From assembly GCA_907163375.1 (NCBI GenBank), contig CAJQUW010012947.1, positions 43,624-107,623 of the forward strand: DNA of 64,000 bases, in the 5' to 3' direction. Of the stretch, positions 35,301 to 47,503 are shown piece after piece. Position 1 is the first letter of the stretch. Each line of letters starts with the position of its first letter. This stretch comes from Prostheceraeus crozeri. Taxonomy: Eukaryota > Platyhelminthes > Polycladida > Euryleptidae. A program made the translations under genes and the position numbers. The notes beneath the pieces were generated by a model that was given only the letters and a program-made list of their open reading frames with translations, ran no database searches and was not told the DNA's origin.

Positions 35301-35778
35301 CATCTGTAAGTCCTCTACTTCGAGATCTGGGTTGGCTTCCTGCGGACATCCGTCCGCTTTATAGGCTGGCTGCGTTGACACATGCATGTTTTCATAGAAA
35401 AGCTCCTTCTTACCTGGCCCACGACTTCAAATACACTTCTTCAAGACCTTCAAGGTCTTCGATCCTCAACAACACAATCACTAATTGTTCCTCGGGTAAA
35501 GTGCCGAACTATCGGGGGACGTTCATTTTGTGTGCAAGCCTCTCGTCCATGGAACTCATTACCACCGCATATAACGAACATTTCTGAACCGCATATTTTT
35601 AAGAAATCAATTAAGCAGCATTTCTTAAAATCCTGTTATACGTAATTTTTGTACTAAATGCTTTTTACTTACATACTTTTATTATTATAATTTTGATGAA
35701 ATTTTGTACAGTGGCCTTGAGACGTGTAAACATGTGAAATGTCACTCAAATATAATTCGTTCCTGACTGACTGACTGA
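32330..35778 (+). mobile_element. L2-like LINE, nearly full-length with endonuclease and reverse transcriptase
   Basis: The element contains an almost complete EN-RT open frame (see 32683-35645). The same frame can be followed upstream with a few stops to about 32330, including the conserved pre-endonuclease stretch YSCGIPVRISRRSTLIVKRG. The 3' untranslated region is short and ends at 35765-35778 in TGACTGACTGACTGA, a microsatellite tail of the kind used by L2/CR1 elements. The 5' boundary is uncertain. The tail abuts the first satellite monomer directly. Confidence 0.85.
32683..35645 (+). pseudogene. LINE ORF: APE-type endonuclease, reverse transcriptase and C-terminal region
   Basis: The endonuclease begins with NPLNFGSLNVRSLLHKHDDI and has FLVETWH, FIVVGDLNIHLE, GSLDILFTQ and GLSDHSLI, i.e. 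the N, E, D-x-N and SDH residues of APE nucleases. A one-base change near 33510 shifts the frame to the linker. A single TAG at 34067-34069 then interrupts it. The RT has SYRPISNLTVVSKLFERLV, LTFLDLSAAFDTIDHH (motif A), GVPQGSVIGPLLFVLYT, and MYADDVQVY (intact YADD). The C-terminal blocks LLDFCNSILAGIP, ARLIFG and GWLPADIRPLYRLAAL follow. A second frameshift near 35450 moves the ending (RPWNSLPPHI ... LKSCYT) to another frame. Only about three lesions break an otherwise intact, recently active-looking ORF. LDLSAAFDTIDH favours the L2 clade. Confidence 0.9.
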
Positions 35779-38700
35779 ATCGACACATTTCACGCATTGC
35801 TACACTACCTAGAACATTGCCTAGTCTGTGATAAATATTTTAGTTTTGACATTGGATGACCTCACGCGAATGCGAAGAAGAGTACATGAAACAGCTTCCT
35901 CGTCTGTTTATCCTATATGAATGCATTCTTCAGATCAACACCGAAGTCTGGAAACAAGAATCACTGCAATCGACACATTTCACGCATTGCTACACTACCT
36001 AGAACATTGCCTAGTCAGTGATAAATATTTTCCTTTTGACATTGGATGACCTCACGCGAATGCGAAGAAAAGTACATGAAACAGCTTCCTCGTCTGTTTA
36101 TCCTATATGAATGCATTCTTCAGATCAACACCGAAGTCTGGAAACAAGAATCACTGCAATCGACACATTTCACGCATTGCTACACTACCTAGAACATTGC
36201 CTAGTCAGTGATAAATATTTTCCTTTTGACATTGGATGAGCTCACGCGAATGCGAAGAAAAGTACATGAAACAGCTTGCTCGTCTGTTTATCCTATATGA
36301 ATGCATTCTTCAGATCAACACCGAAGTCTGGAAACAAGAATCACTGCAATCGACACATTTCACGCATTGCTACACTACCTAGAACATTGCCTAGTCAGTG
36401 ATAAATATTTTAGTTTTGACATTGGATGACCTCACGCGAATGCGAAGAAAAGTACATGAAACAGCTTGCTCGTCTGTTTATCCTATATGAATGCATTCCG
36501 CAGATCAACACCGAAGTCTGGAAACAAGAATCAATGCAATCGACACATTTCACGCATTGCTACACTACCTAGAACATTGCCTAGTCAGTGATAAATATTT
36601 TAGTTTTGACATTGGATGACCTCACGCGAATGCGAAGAAAAGTACATGAAACAGCTTCCTCGTCTGTTTATCCTATATGAATGCATTCTTCAGATCAACA
36701 CCAAAGTCTGGAAACAAGAATCAATGCAATCGACACATTTCACGCATTGCTACACTACCTAGAACATTGCCTAGTCTGCGATAAATATTTTCCTTTTGAC
36801 ATTGGATGACCTCACGCGAATGCGAAGAAAAGTACATCAAACAGCTTGCTCGTCTGTTTATCCTATATGAATGCATTCTTCAGATCAACACCGAAGTCTG
36901 GAAACAAGAATCACTGCAATCGACACATTTCACGCATTGCTACACTACCTAGAACATTGCCTAGTCAGTGATAAATATTTTCCTTTTGACATTGGATGAG
37001 CTCACGCGAATGCGAAGAAAAGTACATGAAACAGCTTCCTCGTCTGTTTATCCTATATGAATGCATTCTTCAGATCAACACCGAAGTCTGGAAACAAGAA
37101 TCACTGCAATCGACACATTTCACGCATTGCTACACTACCTAGAACATTGCCTAGTCAGTGATAAATATTTTCCTTTTGACATTGGATGACCTCACGCGAA
37201 TGCGAAGAAGAGTACATGAAACAGCTTCCTCGTCTGTTTATCCTATATGAATGCATTCTTCAGATCAACACCGAAGTCTGGAAACAAGAATCACTGCAAT
37301 CGACACATTTCACGCATTGCTACACTACCTAGAACATTGCCTAGTCAGTGATAAATATTTTAATTTTGACATTGGATGAGCTCACGCGAATGCGAAGAAA
37401 AGTACATGAAACAGCTTCCTCGTCTGTTTATCCTATATGAATGCATTCTTCAGATCAACACCGAAGTCTGGAAACAAGAATCACTGCAATCGACACATTT
37501 CACGCATTGCTACACTACCTAGAACATTGCCTAGTCAGTGATAAATATTTTAGTTTTGACATTGGATGAGCTTGCGCGAATGCGAAGAAAAGTACATGAA
37601 ACAGCTTCCTCGTCTGTTTATCCTATATGAATGCATTCTTCAGATCAACACCGAAGTCTGGAAACAAGAATCACTGCAATCGACACATTTCACGCATTGC
37701 TACACTACCTAGAACATTGCCTAGTCAGTGATAAATATTTTAGTTTTGACATTGGATGACCTCACGCGAATGCGAAGAAAAGTACATGAAACAGCTTCCT
37801 CGTCTGTTTATCCTATATGAATGCATTCCGCAGATCAACACCGAAGTCTGGAAACAAGAATCAATGCAATCGACACATTTCACGCATTGCTACACTACCT
37901 AGAACATTGCCTAGTCAGTGATAAATATTTTAGTTTTGACATTGGATGACCTCACGCGAATGCGAAGAAAAGTACATGAAACAGCTTGCTCGTCTGTTTA
38001 TCCTATATGAATGCATTCTTCAGATCAACACCAAAGTCTGGAAACAAGAATCAATGCAATCGACACATTTCACGCATTGCTACACTACCTAGAACATTGC
38101 CTAGTCTGTGATAAATATTTTCCTTTTGACATTGGATGACCTCACGCGAATGCGAAGAAAAGTACATGAAACAGCTTCCTCGTCTGTTTATCCTATATGA
38201 ATGCATTCTTCAGATCAACACCGAAGTCTGGAAACAAGAATCACTGCAATCGACACATTTCACGCATTGCTACACTACCTAGAACATTGCCTAGTCAGTG
38301 ATAAATATTTTCCTTTTGACATTGGATGACCTCACGCGAATGCGAAGAAAAGTACATGAAACAGCTTGCTCGTCTGTTTATCCTATATGAATGCATTCTT
38401 CAGATCAACACCGAAGTCTGGAAACAAGAATCACTGCAATCGACACATTTCACGCATTGCTACACTACCTAGAACATTGCCTAGTCAGTGATAAATATTT
38501 TCCTTTTGACATTGGATGAGCTCACGCGAATGCGAAGAAAAGTACATGAAACAGCTTCCTCGTCTGTTTATCCTATATGAATGCATTCTTCAGATCAACA
38601 CCGAAGTCTGGAAACAAGAATCACTGCAATCGACACATTTCACGCATTGCTACACTACCTAGAACATTGCCTAGTCAGTGATAAATATTTTCCTTTTGAC

Positions 38701-41700
38701 ATTGGATGACCTCACGCGAATGCGAAGAAAAGTACATGAAACAGCTTCCTCGTCTGTTTATCCTATATGAATGCATTCTTCAGATCAACACCGAAGTCTG
38801 GAAACAAGAATCACTGCAATCGACACATTTCACGCATTGCTACACTACCTAGAACATTGCCTAGTCAGTGATAAATATTTTACTTTTGACATTGGATGAG
38901 CTCACGCGAATGCGAAGAAAAGTACATGAAACAGCTTCCTCGTCTGTTTATCCTATATGAATGCATTCTTCAGATCAACACCGAAGTCTGGAAACAAGAA
39001 TCACTGCAATCGACACATTTCACGCATTGCTACACTACCTAGAACATTGCCTAGTCAGTGATAAATATTTTAGTTTTGACATTGGATGAGCTCACGCGAA
39101 TGCGAAGAAAAGTACATGAAACAGCTTCCTCGTCTGTTTATCCTATATGAATGCATTCTTCAGATCAACACCGAAGTCTGGAAACAAGAATCACTGCAAT
39201 CGACACATTTCACGCATTGCTACACTACCTAGAACATTGCCTAGTCAGTGATAAATATTTTAGTTTTGACATTGGATGACCTCACGCGAATGCGAAGAAA
39301 AGTACATGAAACAGCTTCCTCGTCTGTTTATCCTATATGAATGCATTCTTCAGATCAACACCGAAGTCTGGAAACAAGAATCAATGCAATCGACACATTT
39401 CACGCATTGCTACACTACCTAGAACATTGCCTAGTCAGTGATAAATATTTTAGTTTTGACATTGGATGAGCTCACGCGAATGCGAAGAAAAGTACATGAA
39501 ACAGCTTGCTCGTCTGTTTATCCTATATGAATGCATTCTTCAGATCAACACCAAAGTCTGGAAACAAGAATCAATGCAATCGACACATTTCACGCATTGC
39601 TACACTACCTAGAACATTGCCTAGTCTGCGATAAATATTTTCCTTTTGACATTGGATGACCTCACGCGAATGCGAAGAAAAGTACATGAAACAGCTTCCT
39701 CGTCTGTTTATCCTATATGAATGCATTCTTCAGATCAACACCGAAGTCTGGAAACAAGAATCACTGCAATCGACACATTTCACGCATTGCTACACTACCT
39801 AGAACATTGCCTAGTCAGTGATAAATATTTTCCTTTTGACATTGGATGACCTCACGCGAATGCGAAGAAAAGTACATGAAACAGCTTCCTCGTCTGTTTA
39901 TCCTATATGAATGCATTCTTCAGATCAACACCGAAGTCTGGAAACAAGAATCACTGCAATCGACACATTTCACGCATTGCTACACTACCTAGAACATTGC
40001 CTAGTCAGTGATAAATATTTTAGTTTTGACATTGGATGACCTCACGCGAATGCGAAGAAAAGTACATGAAACAGCTTCCTCGTCTGTTTATCCTATATGA
40101 ATGCATTCCGCAGATCAACACCGAAGTCTGGAAACAAGAATCAATGCAATCGACACATTTCACGCATTGCTACACTACCTAGAACATTGCCTAGTCAGTG
40201 ATAAATATTTTAGTTTTGACATTGGATGACCTCACGCGAATGCGAAGAAAAGTACATGAAACAGCTTCCTCGTCTGTTTATCCTATATGAATGCATTCTT
40301 CAGATCAACACCAAAGTCTGGAAACAAGAATCAATGCAATCGACACATTTCACGCATTGCTACACTACCTAGAACATTGCCTAGTCAGTGATAAATATTT
40401 TAGTTTTGACATTGGATGAGCTCACGCGAATGCGAAGAAAAGTACATGAAACAGCTTCCTCGTCTGTTTATCCTATATGAATGCATTCTTCAGATCAACA
40501 CCGAAGTCTGGAAACAAGAATCACTGCAATCGACACATTTCACGCATTGCTACACTACCTAGAACATTGCCTAGTCAGTGATAAATATTTTCCTTTTGAC
40601 ATTGGATGAGCTCACGCGAATGCGAAGAAAAGTACATGAAACAGCTTGCTCGTCTGTTTATCCTATATGAATGCATTCTTCAGATCAACACCGAAGTCTG
40701 GAAACAAGAATCACTGCAATCGACACATTTCACGCATTGCTACACTACCTAGAACATTGCCTAGTCAGTGATAAATATTTTCCTTTTGACATTGGATGAG
40801 CTCGCGCGAATGCGAAGAAAAGTACATGAAACAGCTTCCTCGTCTGTTTATCCTATATGAATGCATTCTTCAGATCAACACCAAAGTCTGGAAACAAGAA
40901 TCAATGCAATCGACACATTTCACGCATTGCTACACTACCTAGAACATTGCCTAGTCAGTGATAAATATTTTCCTTTTGACATTGGATGAGCTCACGCGAA
41001 TGCGAAGAAAAGTACATGAAACAGCTTGCTCGTCTGTTTATCCTATATGAATGCATTCTTCAGATCAACACCGAAGTCTGGAAACAAGAATCACTGCAAT
41101 CGACACATTTCACGCATTGCTACACTACCTAGAACATTGCCTAGTCTATCACAAAACTCTCCTTTTGAGCATTGGATGACCTCACGCGAATGCGAAGAAA
41201 AGTACATGAAACAGCTTCCTCGTCTGTTTATCCTATATGAATGCATTCTTCAGATCAACACCAAAGTCTGGAAACAAGAATCAATGCAATCGACACATTT
41301 CACGCATTGCTACACTACCTAGAACATTGCCTAGTCAGTGATAAATATTTTCCTTTTGACATTGGATGAGCTCACGCGAATGCGAAGAAAAGTACATGAA
41401 ACAGCTTGCTCGTCTGTTTATCCTATATGAATGCATTCTTCAGATCAACACCGAAGTCTGGAAACAAGAATCACTGCAATCGACACATTTCACGCATTGC
41501 TACACTACCTAGAACATTGCCTAGTCAGTGATAAATATTTTCCTTTTGACATTGGATGAGCTCACGCGAATGCGAAGAAAAGTACATGAAACAGCTTGCT
41601 CGTCTGTTTATCCTATATGAATGCATTCTTCAGATCAACACCAATCTGGAAACAAGAATCAATGCAATCGACACATTTCACGCATTGCTACACTACCTAG

Positions 41701-44700
41701 AACATTGCCTAGTCAGTGATAAATATTTTCCTTTTGACATTGGATGACCTCACGCGAATGCGAAGAAGAGTACATGAAACAGCTTGCTCGTCTGTTTATC
41801 CTATATGAATGCATTCCGCAGATCAACACCGAAGTCTGGAAACAAGAATCACTGCAATCGACACATTTCACGCATTGCTACACTACCTAGAGCATTGCCT
41901 AGTCTGTCACAAATACTCTCCATTTTGAGCGACATGATGAGCTCGCGCGAATGCGAAGAAAAGTACATGAAACAGCTTCCTCGTCTGTTTATCCTATATG
42001 AATGCATTCTTCAGATCAACACCAAAGTCTGGAAACAAGAATCAATGCAATCGACACATTTCACGCATTGCTACACTACCTAGAACATTGCCTAGTCTGC
42101 GATAAATATTTTCCTTTTGACATTGGATGAGCTCACGCGAATGCGAAGAAAAGTACATGAAACAGCTTGCTCGTCTGTTTATCCTATATGAATGCATTCT
42201 TCAGATCAACACCGAAGTCTGGAAACAAGAATCACTGCAATCGACACATTTCACGCATTGCTACACTACCTAGAACATTGCCTAGTCAGTCACAAGTACT
42301 ATCCATTTTGAGCGAGATGACCTCTCGCGAATGCGAAGAAAAGTACATGAAACAGCTTCCTCGTCCGTTTATCCTATATGAATGCATTCTTCAGTCTGGA
42401 ACACCAAAGTCTGGAAACAAGAATCAATGCAATCGACACATTTCACGCATTGCTACACTACCTAGAACATTGCCTAGTCAGTGATAAATATTTTCCTTTT
42501 GACATTGGATGAGCTCACGCGAATGCGAAGAAAAGTACATGAAACAGCTTGCTCGTCTGTTTATCCTATATGAATGCATTCTTCAGATCAACACCGAAGT
42601 CTGGAAACAAGAATCACTGCAATCGACACATTTCACGCATTGCTACACTACCTAGAACATTGCCTAGTCAGTGATAAATATTTTAGTTTTGACATTGGAT
42701 GACCTCACGCGAATGCGAAGAAAAAGTACATGAAACAGCTTGCTCGTCTGTTTATCCTATATGAATGCATTCCGCAGATCAACACCGAAGTCTGGAAACA
42801 AGAATCAATGCAATCGACACATTTCACGCATTGCTACACTACCTAGAACATTGCCTAGTCAGTGATAAATATTTTAGTTTTGACATTGGATGACCTCACG
42901 CGAATGCGAAGAAAAGTACATGAAACAGCTTCCTCGTCTGTTTATCCTATATGAATGCATTCTTCAGATCAACACCAAAGTCTGGAAACAAGAATCAATG
43001 CAATCGACACATTTCACGCATTGCTACACTACCTAGAACATTGCCTAGTCAGTGATAAATATTTTAGTTTTGACATTGGATGACCTCACGCGAATGCGAA
43101 GAAAAGTACATGAAACAGCTTGCTCGTCTGTTTATCCTATATGAATGCATTCTTCAGATCAACACCGAAGTCTGGAAACAAGAATCACTGCAATCGACAC
43201 ATTTCACGCATTGCTACACTACCTAGAACATTGCCTAGTCAGTGATAAATATTTTCCTTTTGACATTGGATGAGCTCACGCGAATGCGAAGAAAAGTACA
43301 TGAAACAGCTTGCTCGTCTGTTTATCCTATATGAATGCATTCTTCAGATCAACACCGAAGTCTGGAAACAAGAATCACTGCAATCGACACATTTCACGCA
43401 TTGCTACACTACCTAGAACATTGCCTAGTCAGTGATAAATATTTTAGTTTTGACATTGGATGACCTCACGCGAATGCGAAGAAAAGTACATGAAACAGCT
43501 TCCTCGTCTGTTTATCCTATATGAATGCATTCTTCAGATCAACACCAAAGTCTGGAAACAAGAATCAATGCAATCGACACATTTCACGCATTGCTACACT
43601 ACCTAGAACATTGCCTAGTCTGCGATAAATATTTTCCTTTTGACATTGGATGAGCTCACGCGAATGCGAAGAAAAGTACATGAAACAGCTTGCTCGTCTG
43701 TTTATCCTATATGAATGCATTCTTCAGATCAACACCGAAGTCTGGAAACAAGAATCACTGCAATCGACACATTTCACGCATTGCTACACTACCTAGAACA
43801 TTGCCTAGTCTGTCACAAGAACTCTCCATTTTGAGCGACATGACCTCGCGCGAATGCGAAGAAAAGTACATGAAACAGCTTCCTCGTCCGTTTATCCTAT
43901 ATGAATGCATTCTTCAGTCTGGAACACCAAAGTCTGGAAACAAGAATCAATGCAATCGACACATTTCACGCATTGCTACACTACCTAGAACATTGCCTAG
44001 TCAGTGATAAATATTTTCCTTTTGACATTGGATGAGCTCACGCGAATGCGAAGAAAAGTACATGAAACAGCTTGCTCGTCTGTTTATCCTATATGAATGC
44101 ATTCTTCAGATCAACACCGAAGTCTGGAAACAAGAATCACTGCAATCGACACATTTCACGCATTGCTACACTACCTAGAACATTGCCTAGTCAGTGATAA
44201 ATATTTTCCTTTTGACATTGGATGAGCTCACGCGAATGCGAAGAAAAGTACATGAAACAGCTTGCTCGTCTGTTTATCCTATATGAATGCATTCTTCAGA
44301 TCAACACCAATCTGGAAACAAGAATCAATGCAATCGACACATTTCACGCATTGCTACACTACCTAGAACATTGCCTAGTCAGTGATAAATATTTTCCTTT
44401 TGACATTGGATGACCTCACGCGAATGCGAAGAAGAGTACATGAAACAGCTTGCTCGTCTGTTTATCCTATATGAATGCATTCCGCAGATCAACACCGAAG
44501 TCTGGAAACAAGAATCACTGCAATCGACACATTTCACGCATTGCTACACTACCTAGAGCATTGCCTAGTCTGTCACAAGAACTCTCCATTTTGAGCGACA
44601 TGACCTCGCGCGAATGCGAAGAAAAGTACATGAAACAGCTTCCTCGTCTGTTTATCCTATATGAATGCATTCTTCAGATCAACACCAAAGTCTGGAAACA

Positions 44701-47405
44701 AGAATCAATGCAATCGACACATTTCACGCATTGCTACACTACCTAGAACATTGCCTAGTCTGCGATAAATATTTTCCTTTTGACATTGGATGAGCTCACG
44801 CGAATGCGAAGAAAAGTACATGAAACAGCTTGCTCGTCTGTTTATCCTATATGAATGCATTCTTCAGATCAACACCGAAGTCTGGAAACAAGAATCACTG
44901 CAATCGACACATTTCACGCATTGCTACACTACCTAGAACATTGCCTAGTCTGTCACAAGAACTCTCCATTTTGAGCGACATGACCTCGCGCGAATGCGAA
45001 GAAAAGTACATGAAACAGCTTCCTCGTCCGTTTATCCTATATGAATGCATTCTTCAGTCTGGAACACCAAAGTCTGGAAACAAGAATCAATGCAATCGAC
45101 ACATTTCACGCATTGCTACACTACCTAGAACATTGCCTAGTCAGTGATAAATATTTTAGTTTTGACATTGGATGACCTCACGCGAATGCGAAGAAAAGTA
45201 CATGAAACAGCTTGCTCGTCTGTTTATCCTATATGAATGCATTCTTCAGATCAACACCGAAGTCTGGAAACAAGAATCACTGCAATCGACACATTTCACG
45301 CATTGCTACACTACCTAGAACATTGCCTAGTCAGTGATAAATATTTTAGTTTTGACATTGGATGACCTCACGCGAATGCGAAGAAGAGTACATGAAACAG
45401 CTTCCTCGTCTGTTTATCCTATATGAATGCATTTTTCAGATCAACACCGAAGTCTGGAAACAAGAATCACTGCAATCGACACATTTCACGCATTGCTACA
45501 CTACCTAGAACATTGCCTAGTCAGTGATAAATATTTTAGTTTTGACATTGGATGACCTCACGCGAATGCGAAGAAAAGTACATGAAACAGCTTCCTCGTC
45601 TGTTTATCCTATATGAATGCATTCTTCAGATCAACACCAAAGTCTGGAAACAAGAATCAATGCAATCGACACATTTCACGCATTGCTACACTACCTAGAA
45701 CATTGCCTAGTCTGCGATAAATATTTTCCTTTTGACATTGGATGAGCTCACGCGAATGCGAAGAAAAGTACATGAAACAGCTTGCTCGTCTGTTTATCCT
45801 ATATGAATGCATTCTTCAGATCAACACCGAAGTCTGGAAACAAGAATCACTGCAATCGACACATTTCACGCATTGCTACACTACCTAGAACATTGCCTAG
45901 TCTGTCACAAGAACTCTCCATTTTGAGCGACATGACCTCGCGCGAATGCGAAGAAAAGTACATGAAACAGCTTCCTCGTCCGTTTATCCTATATGAATGC
46001 ATTCTTCAGTCTGGAACACCAAAGTCTGGAAACAAGAATCAATGCAATCGACACATTTCACGCATTGCTACACTACCTAGAACATTGCCTAGTCAGTGAT
46101 AAATATTTTCCTTTTGACATTGGATGAGCTCATGCGAATGCGAAGAAAAGTACATGAAACAGCTTCCTCGTCTGTTTATCCTATATGAATGCATTCTTCA
46201 GATCAACACCGAAGTCTGGAAACAAGAATCACTGCAATCGACACATTTCACGCATTGCTACACTACCTAGAACATTGCCTAGTCAGTGATAAATATTTTC
46301 CTTTTGACATTGGATGAGCTCACGCGAATGCGAAGAAAAGTACATGAAACAGCTTGCTCGTCTGTTTATCCTATATGAATGCATTCTTCAGATCAACACC
46401 AATCTGGAAACAAGAATCAATGCAATCGACACATTTCACGCATTGCTACACTACCTAGAACATTGCCTAGTCAGTGATAAATATTTTCCTTTTGACATTG
46501 GATGACCTCACGCGAATGCGAAGAAGAGTACATGAAACAGCTTGCTCGTCTGTTTATCCTATATGAATGCATTCCGCAGATCAACACCGAAGTCTGGAAA
46601 CAAGAATCACTGCAATCGACACATTTCACGCATTGCTACACTACCTAGAGCATTGCCTAGTCTGTCACAAGAACTCTCCATTTTGAGCGACATGACCTCG
46701 CGCGAATGCGAAGAAAAGTACATGAAACAGCTTCCTCGTCTGTTTATCCTATATGAATGCATTCTTCAGATCAACACCGAAGTCTGGAAACAAGAATCAC
46801 TGCAATCGACACATTTCACGCATTGCTACACTACCTAGTCAGTGATAAATATTTTAGTTCTGATATTGCATGACCTCACGCGAATGCGAAGAAAAGTACA
46901 TGAAACAGCTTCCTCGTCTGTTTATCCTATATGAATGCATTCTTCAGATCAACACCGAAGTCTGGAAACAAGAATCACTGCAATCGACACATTTCACGCA
47001 TTGCTACACTACCTAGAACATTGCCTAGTCTGCGATAAATATTTTAGTTTTGACATTGGATGACCTCACGCGAATGCGAAGAAAAGTACATGAAACAGCT
47101 TCCTCGTCTGTTTATCCTATATGAATGCATTCTTCAGATCAACATCAATGTCTGGGAACAAGAATCACTGCAATCGACACATTTCACGCATTGCTACACT
47201 ACCTAGTCAGTGATGAATATTGACGTTCTGATATTGCATGACCTCACGCGAATGCGAAGAAAAGTACATCAAACCAACTCGTCTTCTGTAAATCGTATAT
47301 GAATGCATTCTTCAGATCAACAACAAGGTCTGAAAACAAGAATCAAAGCAATGGACACATTTCACGCATTTTTGCACCACCTAGAACATTGCCTAGTCTG
47401 TGATA
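35779..47405. repeat. 190-bp satellite array, about 61 monomers, with higher-order repeats
   Basis: The marker CGACACATTTCACGCATTGC recurs every 190 bp from 35781 (35971, 36161, 36351 ...). Monomers are very similar and differ at a handful of diagnostic positions (CC or AG before TTTTGACATTGG; GATGAC or GATGAG; AGCTTCCT or AGCTTGCT; CATTCTTCAG or CATTCCGCAG). The order of variants repeats. Early in the array the block '...CCG type, then AAAGTC type, then TGCG type' returns after 7 and 8 monomers. In the right part whole blocks recur 2092 bp apart (43690/45782, 44222/46314, 44450/46542; 11 monomers) and 2666 bp apart (41556/44222). The last two to three monomers, from 46.8 kb, are diverged and have 12-bp deletions, typical of an array edge. 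Confidence 0.97.
41556..41747 (+). other. 188-bp satellite variant with a complete 63-codon frame
   Basis: In this monomer a 2-bp deletion (CACCAATCTGG in place of CACCGAAGTCTGG) joins two frames. The result is an ATG-to-stop peptide, MSSRECEEKYMKQLARLFIL then a helical C-terminal half ending KYFPFDIG. The same variant is at 44222-44413 and 46314-46505, copied by higher-order amplification. I treat it as a trace of ancestral coding sequence, not as an expressed gene. Confidence 0.5.
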
Positions 47406-47503
47406 GAGCTGCTGGAAGCTGCTGGAGTGGATTGCGTCCTCCTAATGAATTATCAATGCGTGAAGAAGCACACTTCCCGAAAAAGAGTCGTTGCCGTCTG
47501 GCG
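47303..47503 (+). CDS. Candidate exon at the right edge of the satellite, possible source of the monomer
   Basis: The last diverged monomer reads in one frame LKTRIKAMDTFHAFLHHLEH, then CLVCDRAAG, and continues without a stop past the end of satellite similarity (SGLRPPNELSMREEAHFPKK, then SRCRLA) to a good donor GCG|GTGAGT at 47501-47509. The satellite-homologous part is the frame that also stays open in the 188-bp monomers (NLETRINAIDTFHALLHYLE). This fits an exon whose 5' part was amplified into the satellite. The protein family is not recognised. An acceptor and neighbouring exons were not found, so this may be a dead exon. Confidence 0.35.

Noticed and set aside
41026..46838. Series of 98-105 codon frames starting MLVCLSYMNAF and similar
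   Set aside because: They are readings of the 190-bp satellite in alternating frames; the unit length is 1 mod 3, so the frame changes each monomer and recurs only because the DNA repeats.
35779..47405. CRISPR array
   Set aside because: There are no short conserved repeats separated by unique spacers; the entire 190-bp unit is conserved, and the context is eukaryotic.
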